In this document: one piece after another, positions 6,184 through 9,604 of the stretch
Layout of the letters: each line of letters opens with the position of its first letter
Numbering within the stretch: position 1 is the stretch's first letter
Assembly (NCBI GenBank): GCA_002423365.1
Contig: DIVU01000111.1
Span: 1 to 9,604, forward strand
Length of the DNA: 9,604 bases
Direction: 5' to 3'
Origin: Desulfuromonadaceae bacterium UBA6124
GTDB taxonomy: Bacteria > Desulfobacterota > Desulfuromonadia > Desulfuromonadales > Trichloromonadaceae
Made by a program: the position numbers and the translations under genes
Notes under the pieces: generated by a model
Database searches by the model: none
What the model was told of the DNA's origin: nothing
Seen by the model: only the letters and a program-made list of their open reading frames with translations

Positions 6184-7134
6184 TTAGACTCGCGATCCGG
6201 CCTCAAACTGGTCAACAAGCCTCTGAAAGTCCGACGGGAGGGGGGCTTCAATCGTAAGGTTACGCTGCTCCACGGGATGGTCGAGGGTCAGGCGCCAAGA
6301 ATGAAGCATCTGTCGCGGAATATCAAGCCCCGCCACCATCACGGGACCGCCGTAACGAACATCACCCAAAAGCGGATGCCCCGACTCGGAAAGATGAGCG
6401 CGAATCTGGTGGGAACGTCCGGTAAGCAACTCGACCTCCAGAAGAGAGGCATCGCCCCACTCATGCAGCACCCGGTAGCGGGTGATCGCCTCCTTGCCCC
6501 CTTTGGCGACGGAACGCATGAGGTTCGAGGCGCGATTACGCGCCAGCAGCGACCGAAACTCCCCGGAAGGGGTGGGCATGGTCCCGGCGACCAGGGCGAA
6601 GTAGATTTTCGTCACCGAACGCCCGGCGATGGCTTGCGTCAGCCCGGCATGGGCACGCCCATGTATGGAGAAGAGCAGCACTCCCGAAGTCTCTCGGTCG
6701 AGCCGCTGCGCCATGCCAAGTTCGGGTTTGTCCTTGGGTCGAAAAGGATTCTGCAGATAGCGAAGTAGTGCTTCATACAGGGTTCCCCGGTAACGGGCCG
6801 GCGTCGGCTGGGTTTCGACCCCCGACGGCTTGTTCACGGCGAGCAGGAATGTATCGCGATAAAGGATATGGGTGTCAGCCAATTCGAAGGGTTCAAGGGG
6901 TCGCCCGTCCACATGCACCTCCACCACCTCCCCCGCGCGAATGGCATGGGCACATTTGCGGATGCGCCGCCCGCCCACATGCACCCCCCCCAGATCGACC
7001 AGCTTACGCACCAGGGTTCGAGAAAGCACGTCGGAACAGGAGGGAAGATATTGGTCAAGCCGAACCCCCTCATCCTTGGCGGAAGGGAGGAAGCGATAGA
7101 CTTTCTGCTGAGATGAATCCATGGACGTGGTCAT
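6184..7134 (-). CDS. RluA-family pseudouridine synthase
   Basis: This 316-residue enzyme should isomerise uridine to pseudouridine in rRNA or tRNA. An S4 RNA-binding domain spans about residues 23-80 (RLDQYL to VHVDGR). The catalytic domain follows, with NKPSG (101-105), the active-site motif QRLDRETSG carrying the catalytic Asp146, and the late motifs TGRSHQIRAHL (238-248) and LLGDVRYGG. The family histidine before RLD is Gln143 here. I took the ATG at 7134. The frame stays open to 7287, but the extra 51 residues are not S4-like and would overlap the promoter and 5' part of the divergent RNA gene. The ribosome site is poor: only GGAC about 9 bases before the ATG. The RNA target (RluC-, RluD- or other type) cannot be decided by eye. 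Confidence 0.93.
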   Translation of the reverse strand: MTTSMDSSQQKVYRFLPSAKDEGVRLDQYLPSCSDVLSRTLVRKLVDLGGVHVGGRRIRKCAHAIRAGEVVEVHVDGRPLEPFELADTHILYRDTFLLAVNKPSGVETQPTPARYRGTLYEALLRYLQNPFRPKDKPELGMAQRLDRETSGVLLFSIHGRAHAGLTQAIAGRSVTKIYFALVAGTMPTPSGEFRSLLARNRASNLMRSVAKGGKEAITRYRVLHEWGDASLLEVELLTGRSHQIRAHLSESGHPLLGDVRYGGPVMVAGLDIPRQMLHSWRLTLDHPVEQRNLTIEAPLPSDFQRLVDQFEAGSRV

Positions 7135-7192
7135 ATCGCAAAAGTCCAAAAAAAGGAAACGAAACCACAAAAGAACGTTTGATAATTTTTCG

Positions 7193-7220
7193 TTGACACA
7201 GAATTTGTCCCTGCTAATAT
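7193..7220 (+). promoter_or_regulatory. strong sigma70 promoter for the non-coding RNA
   Basis: TTGACA (7193-7198) is a perfect -35 hexamer, followed after 16 bases by TAATAT (7215-7220), a 5/6 match to TATAAT. The predicted start is A7227. No adequate rightward coding gene follows, but the base-paired RNA begins right at the predicted start: CAGTTG at 7228-7233 pairs with CAACTG at 7439-7444. Confidence 0.75.
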
Positions 7221-7241
7221 TGAAGCACAGTTGGTCTTCAA
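7214..7241 (-). promoter_or_regulatory. possible divergent promoter for the rluA-like/lgt operon
   Basis: On the - strand TTGAAG (7241-7236) is followed after 16 bases by TATTAG (7219-7214), each a 4/6 match to the sigma70 hexamers. It would start RNA near 7207, about 73 bases before the ATG at 7134. The -10 box uses nearly the same bases as the -10 box of the rightward RNA promoter. Weak match, offered as a candidate only. Confidence 0.25.
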
Positions 7242-7249
7242 GACCCGTG

Positions 7250-7433
7250 TCTAACTCTGGGGTGTGCGAAACGACGTTTTGAGGCATTGACCAACATTAG
7301 CCAAAAAAGGTTTTCGGTCAAAGTCGCGGTGTGCCAGCCCGTCCAGCAACGGGACGCCTGAAGCGGCTTTCAGGGGACCGCCCTTCTGTCTCAGGTTGAA
7401 ACTTTAAAACCTCGTCGCCACCCCGGAGCCTGT
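7250..7433 (+). ncRNA. ssrS: probable 6S RNA
   Basis: 6S RNA binds sigma70 RNA polymerase as a mimic of an open promoter. The closing stem CTCTGGGGTG (7255-7264) pairs with CACCCCGGAG (7419-7428), and GCGA (7266-7269) with TCGC (7415-7418). Both strands resemble the ends of E. coli 6S as I recall it: CUCUGAGAUGUUCGCAA on the 5' side and GGCGGCAUCUCGGAG on the 3' side. Counting from these landmarks gives about 183 bases, the E. coli length. Inside, GGTTTT (7309-7314) pairs with AAAACC (7406-7411) and GCGGT (7326-7330) with ACCGC (7377-7381), followed by hairpins CCCGT/ACGGG and CCTGAA/TTCAGG. The primary transcript likely starts at 7227. The branched interior is less typical of 6S than the ends, so another structured RNA remains possible. 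Confidence 0.6.
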
Positions 7434-7569
7434 CACGTCAACTGGCCTGAAGCCCAAATCCTCGTTCAGAAGGTGAAGACGATCCTGAAAGATGCTTACG
7501 CGCTCCCCCTCGGGGAATCAGACCGGAACATTGAGTAGAGTCCCTTCGCCGCCAGGCCAAAAGGTTGAG
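7434..7569 (+). other. unexplained transcribed spacer between the 6S-like RNA and its terminator
   Basis: No gene in the usual sense is seen. GGCCTG (7444-7449) is complementary to CAGGCC (7553-7558), and AAG (7450-7452) to CTT (7544-7546), so the stretch could fold as a second domain. Inside are TCGT (7462-7465) with ACGA (7479-7482) and the small hairpin CCCC/GGGG (7506-7509 with 7512-7515). A 20-codon frame runs from GTG 7473 to TAG 7533-7535 without a proper ribosome site. It could be a 3' domain or processed trailer of the RNA. Confidence 0.35.
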
Positions 7570-7609
7570 CAATGACGCCCCGTCCAAATCGGACGGGGCG
7601 TCATTGTTT
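7570..7609 (+). terminator. strong factor-independent terminator, possibly bidirectional
   Basis: A perfect 16-bp inverted repeat, CAATGACGCCCCGTCC (7570-7585) and GGACGGGGCGTCATTG (7591-7606), has a 5-base loop AAATC. On the + strand the GC-rich part is followed by ATTGTTTC, so it should end the 6S-like transcript. It also lies 22 bases after the stop of the - strand thioesterase gene and could stop that operon, though the T tract on that side is poor. Confidence 0.8.
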
Positions 7610-7628
7610 CAGGTGCTAAGAGTTACCC

Positions 7629-8015
7629 TCAACTGTCGAGGACATGACCCGGCAGGACAAAGCAGGTAAAGATCCCTTCGAAAACGGGGCGGACGGTACT
7701 GACCGTGCATTTGACCATACGTTTCTTTCCCGAACCTTCGACAACTTCCGCAATAGCCAGCAAGGTTTCACCAAGGGCCACTGGCGCGAGAAACCTGACT
7801 TCGGCCGCGCCCAGTACCACATGGGGATCGTTGACCGCCAGCATGGCAGCATAATCGGCCAGGCCAAAAGTGAATCCGCCATGCACCAGACCACGGTCAT
7901 CGGCAACCATTTCCGACCGAGAAGTCAACCGCACCTCCGCACGCCCTTCCGCCAAGGCAACCGTTTGCCCTACCCAATCAGGGGAAATAAGCAAATGAGT
8001 TCGAGACTTGACCAT
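7629..8015 (-). CDS. hotdog-fold thioesterase-like protein (PaaI type)
   Basis: This 128-residue single-domain protein matches the small hotdog-fold acyl-CoA thioesterases. The core signature is VHGGFTFGLADYAAML (44-59), where such enzymes carry HGG followed by a long central helix, and the following strands (AAEVRFLAPVALGETL) fit the fold. It probably hydrolyses an acyl-CoA thioester in the cytoplasm; the substrate is unknown. The ATG at 8015 has a good GGAGG 5 bases upstream. It lies 31 bases after the IHF-like gene on the same strand, so it is probably the last gene of the sppA-ihfB transcription unit, ending before the hairpin at 7570-7606. No metabolic link to sppA or IHF is evident. Confidence 0.85.
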   Translation of the reverse strand: MVKSRTHLLISPDWVGQTVALAEGRAEVRLTSRSEMVADDRGLVHGGFTFGLADYAAMLAVNDPHVVLGAAEVRFLAPVALGETLLAIAEVVEGSGKKRMVKCTVSTVRPVFEGIFTCFVLPGHVLDS

Positions 8016-8046
8016 GGAAACCTCCGAAAAAGAGGGAGAGCGTATT

Positions 8047-8325
8047 TTAGCGATTAACTCGTTCGCGCAATTCCTTCCCGGTTTTAAAAAAAGGCGTCTT
8101 TTTAATGGGGATACGAACTATTTCACCGCTTTTTGGATTTCTGGCCTCGCGGGCATCCCGTTCACGCACTGTGAAAGAACCAAAACCCCGGATTTCAACA
8201 CGATCGCCGCCAACCAGAGCATCGCCGATGCTGTCGAAAATGGTATTAACGATCAGCTCGGCCTCTTTCTTATTTACTGTGCCACTGACCGTGGTCAAGC
8301 ACTCAATTAACTCGCTTTTGGTCAT
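8047..8325 (-). CDS. ihfB: integration host factor beta-type HU/IHF-family DNA-binding protein
   Basis: This 92-residue protein is a histone-like DNA-bending protein. It starts MTKSELIE as IHF-beta does, and carries GFGSF (47-51) and the arm motif RNPKSGE (62-68), whose Pro64 is the residue that wedges into DNA at the kink. It ends FKTGKELRERV as usual for IHF-beta. The gene follows sppA by 13 bases; its Shine-Dalgarno GGAG overlaps the sppA stop codon (TAGGAG). The rpsA-sppA-ihfB order supports the beta-subunit call over plain HU. IHF acts as a heterodimer, and the alpha subunit is not in the window. IHF also helps sigma54 promoters, which may matter if the candidate at 3716 is real, but that link is only inference. 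Confidence 0.88.
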   Translation of the reverse strand: MTKSELIECLTTVSGTVNKKEAELIVNTIFDSIGDALVGGDRVEIRGFGSFTVRERDAREARNPKSGEIVRIPIKKTPFFKTGKELRERVNR

Positions 8326-8338
8326 AAAAAGAATTCTC

Positions 8339-9229
8339 CTATTCGATACCGGACCAGAGAAACTTCAACCCTCCGGACGACTGCTCATGAATTTCCTGTC
8401 GCACCCGGGTAATCGTCTCCTCGACAAAATACTCGATAAACGGCGCCTTTTCTTTCGGTGGATAAATCACTCGGGGCTTTTCATCGATCCCCGCGAGTTC
8501 CGCGGCAACATCGACCGCGTCCTGTAGGTTACCGAGACGGTCGACCAGACCCTCGGACAGTGCCTGGGCGCCGGTGTATATGCGCCCGTCGGCGAGAATC
8601 TCAACCTTTTTTGGATCGAGACGGCGCCCTTCGGCCACGGCCTGGACAAACTGGCTATGCACGTCGTCAATCATAGTCTGGATAAGTTTGCGTTCAGCTT
8701 CGGTCATGGGACGAATCGGCGAACCGAGATCTTTATGTTCGCCGCTTTTCACCACATGATTGCTCAGACCGATCTTGTCAAGCAATTCACGAATATTGGT
8801 AAATTCCATGATGACCCCGATGCTACCGGTGATCGTCCCGGGGTTGGCAAGAATCTTCGCGGCAGGAGCAGCAACGTAGTAACCACCCGAGGCCGCGACC
8901 GCGCCCATTGAAACCACGACCGGCTTGACCTTGGCCAGCTTCTTGACTTCGTTGTAGATTTCCTGGGAGGGGCCAACACCGCCTCCCGGCGATTCGACCC
9001 GCAGAACGACCGCCTTGATTGAATCGTCTTCCTTGAAATGGACAATACGTTCATTAATCAGGCGAGATGAGGTGATCACCCCGCTGATCTCAATCACTCC
9101 AACCTTGGCACCGACGGCGAAAGACGGCCGCGAACCCAACCAGCCGCTAAGCAGATAGATCATCAGCCAGCAGCAGATAAAAAGGCCGCCGATCACCACT
9201 AGTCCCATGAGTATCGGTCTTTTTTTCAT
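8339..9229 (-). CDS. sppA: signal peptide peptidase SppA (short, single-domain form)
   Basis: SppA is a membrane-anchored serine protease that degrades leftover signal peptides. The 296-residue protein has one N-terminal membrane helix (about 8-30) and a ClpP/crotonase-like protease domain. The nucleophile is Ser114 in GAVAASGGYY and the general base Lys166 in SGEHKDLGSP; the 52-residue separation equals that of the catalytic pair in B. subtilis SppA. Length fits the short form with a single protease domain, as in B. subtilis, rather than the double-length E. coli enzyme. I chose ATG 9229, giving MKKRP; a TTG at 9241 is in frame but has no ribosome site and lies in the tail of the preceding terminator. 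Even the ATG has only a weak GGGTTGGGA before it, so expression may be modest. Confidence 0.95.
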   Translation of the reverse strand: MKKRPILMGLVVIGGLFICCWLMIYLLSGWLGSRPSFAVGAKVGVIEISGVITSSRLINERIVHFKEDDSIKAVVLRVESPGGGVGPSQEIYNEVKKLAKVKPVVVSMGAVAASGGYYVAAPAAKILANPGTITGSIGVIMEFTNIRELLDKIGLSNHVVKSGEHKDLGSPIRPMTEAERKLIQTMIDDVHSQFVQAVAEGRRLDPKKVEILADGRIYTGAQALSEGLVDRLGNLQDAVDVAAELAGIDEKPRVIYPPKEKAPFIEYFVEETITRVRQEIHEQSSGGLKFLWSGIE

Positions 9230-9240
9230 ATCCCAACCCA

Positions 9241-9275
9241 AGAACAGAAAACCCCCGCAACAGATGCTGCGGGGG
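9241..9275 (-). terminator. factor-independent terminator after rpsA
   Basis: Read on the - strand, CCCCCGCA (9275-9268), an 8-base loop and TGCGGGGG (9259-9252) form a strong stem followed by TTTTCTGTTCT (9251-9241). It lies about 20 bases after the rpsA stop codon and only 11 bases before the sppA ATG, so rpsA transcripts should mostly stop here and sppA would depend on read-through or an internal promoter. Confidence 0.8.
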
Positions 9276-9296
9276 CTGGTTCTGACTCAGAAAAGA

Positions 9297-9604
9297 TTAT
9301 TCCCCGTCTTTATCGCCACCGGCTTTATGCAGGGCGCCCTGAAGCAAATCCCCAAAATTAGATGTGGCGTTGCGTTGTGCACCGAGGAAGGCGTCGACTT
9401 CGGCCTTTTCCTTCTGATCGGCGAGATGCTTGATGGACAGGGCTATCTTACGTTCAACAGTATCGACATGCAGTACCACTGCCTCGAGATCCTCGCCCAC
9501 CTTAGCGAAGTTCTTCGGCGAGTCGATTTTCTCTTTGCTGATCTCGGAAACATGAATCAAACCTTCGATTCCTTCTTCGACTTCAAGGAAGATACCGAAA
9601 TCGG
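9297..9604 (-). CDS. rpsA: 30S ribosomal protein S1, C-terminal part
   Basis: The frame is open from the window edge (first full codon at 9602) to a TAA at 9299-9297 and gives 101 residues. DFGIFLEVEEGIEGLIHVSE is a typical S1 (OB-fold) repeat of ribosomal protein S1, which binds mRNA and helps start translation. It is followed by the end of the repeat (ERKIALSIK) and a charged, less conserved tail ending GGDKDGE. The last S1 repeat plus tail is the normal end of the protein. The rest lies beyond the window. The order rpsA, sppA, ihfB is seen in related deltaproteobacteria. Other multi-S1 proteins are possible but unlikely in this context. Confidence 0.9.
   Translation of the reverse strand, partial: DFGIFLEVEEGIEGLIHVSEISKEKIDSPKNFAKVGEDLEAVVLHVDTVERKIALSIKHLADQKEKAEVDAFLGAQRNATSNFGDLLQGALHKAGGDKDGE

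Noticed and set aside
5839..6768. 309-residue + strand open frame across lgt and the pseudouridine synthase gene
   Set aside because: It is the antisense shadow of two well-supported genes and has no recognisable domain.
7135..7287. N-terminal extension of the pseudouridine synthase to 7287
   Set aside because: The added 51 residues are Phe/Leu/Cys-rich, not part of an S4 domain, and would overlap the promoter and 5' part of the divergent RNA gene.
7227..7610. tmRNA or RNase P RNA as the identity of the non-coding transcript
   Set aside because: The length of the whole transcript would fit, but I find no tRNA-like end with CCA, no tag frame ending ALAA, and none of the conserved RNase P blocks such as GAGGAAAGTCC.
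9230..9241. TTG start for sppA at 9241
   Set aside because: It has no ribosome site and lies in the T tract of the rpsA terminator; the ATG at 9229 gives the usual MKK start before the membrane helix.

Overview
The window looks like a chromosomal segment of a GC-rich, Gram-negative deltaproteobacterium, probably of the Desulfuromonas/Geobacter group (Desulfuromonadota). This is inferred from the rpsA-sppA-ihfB gene order, the diderm-type genes (lgt, sppA, IHF), and a SpoIIE phosphatase/STAS/RsbW-like kinase set of a kind common in that group. No marker gene settles the species. I see no transposase, integrase, CRISPR array, tRNA or rRNA.

Left part (1-4666, + strand): the tail of an unidentified gene overlaps by ATGA a small two-helix membrane protein. 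That protein in turn overlaps by ATGA a 1086-residue fusion: an SLC5-type transporter domain, then a STAC-like linker, a GAF domain and a C-terminal PP2C/SpoIIE phosphatase. After a 128-base gap holding a sigma54-like promoter and a repeated leader motif come a STAS anti-anti-sigma-type protein and an RsbW/SpoIIAB-like ATPase kinase. Together these form a full partner-switching circuit: a transporter-like head senses a solute, the phosphatase dephosphorylates the STAS protein, and the STAS protein competes for the kinase. No sigma factor or other output gene lies in the window. This is the most interesting system here.

Middle part (4712-7134, - strand): a likely operon in the order RluA-family pseudouridine synthase, lgt (lipoprotein diacylglyceryl transferase) and a HAD phosphatase, with lgt and the phosphatase coupled by an ATGA overlap. 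It converges on the signalling genes across a weak hairpin.

The non-coding gap 7135-7628 holds a strong sigma70 promoter reading rightward, a structured RNA that resembles 6S RNA, about 125 further bases with their own pairing potential and a mini-ORF, and a 16-bp perfect terminator hairpin.

Right part (7629-9604, - strand): rpsA (3' end only), a factor-independent terminator, then sppA, an IHF-beta/HU-family gene and a hotdog-fold thioesterase in close succession, ending at the shared hairpin at 7570-7606.
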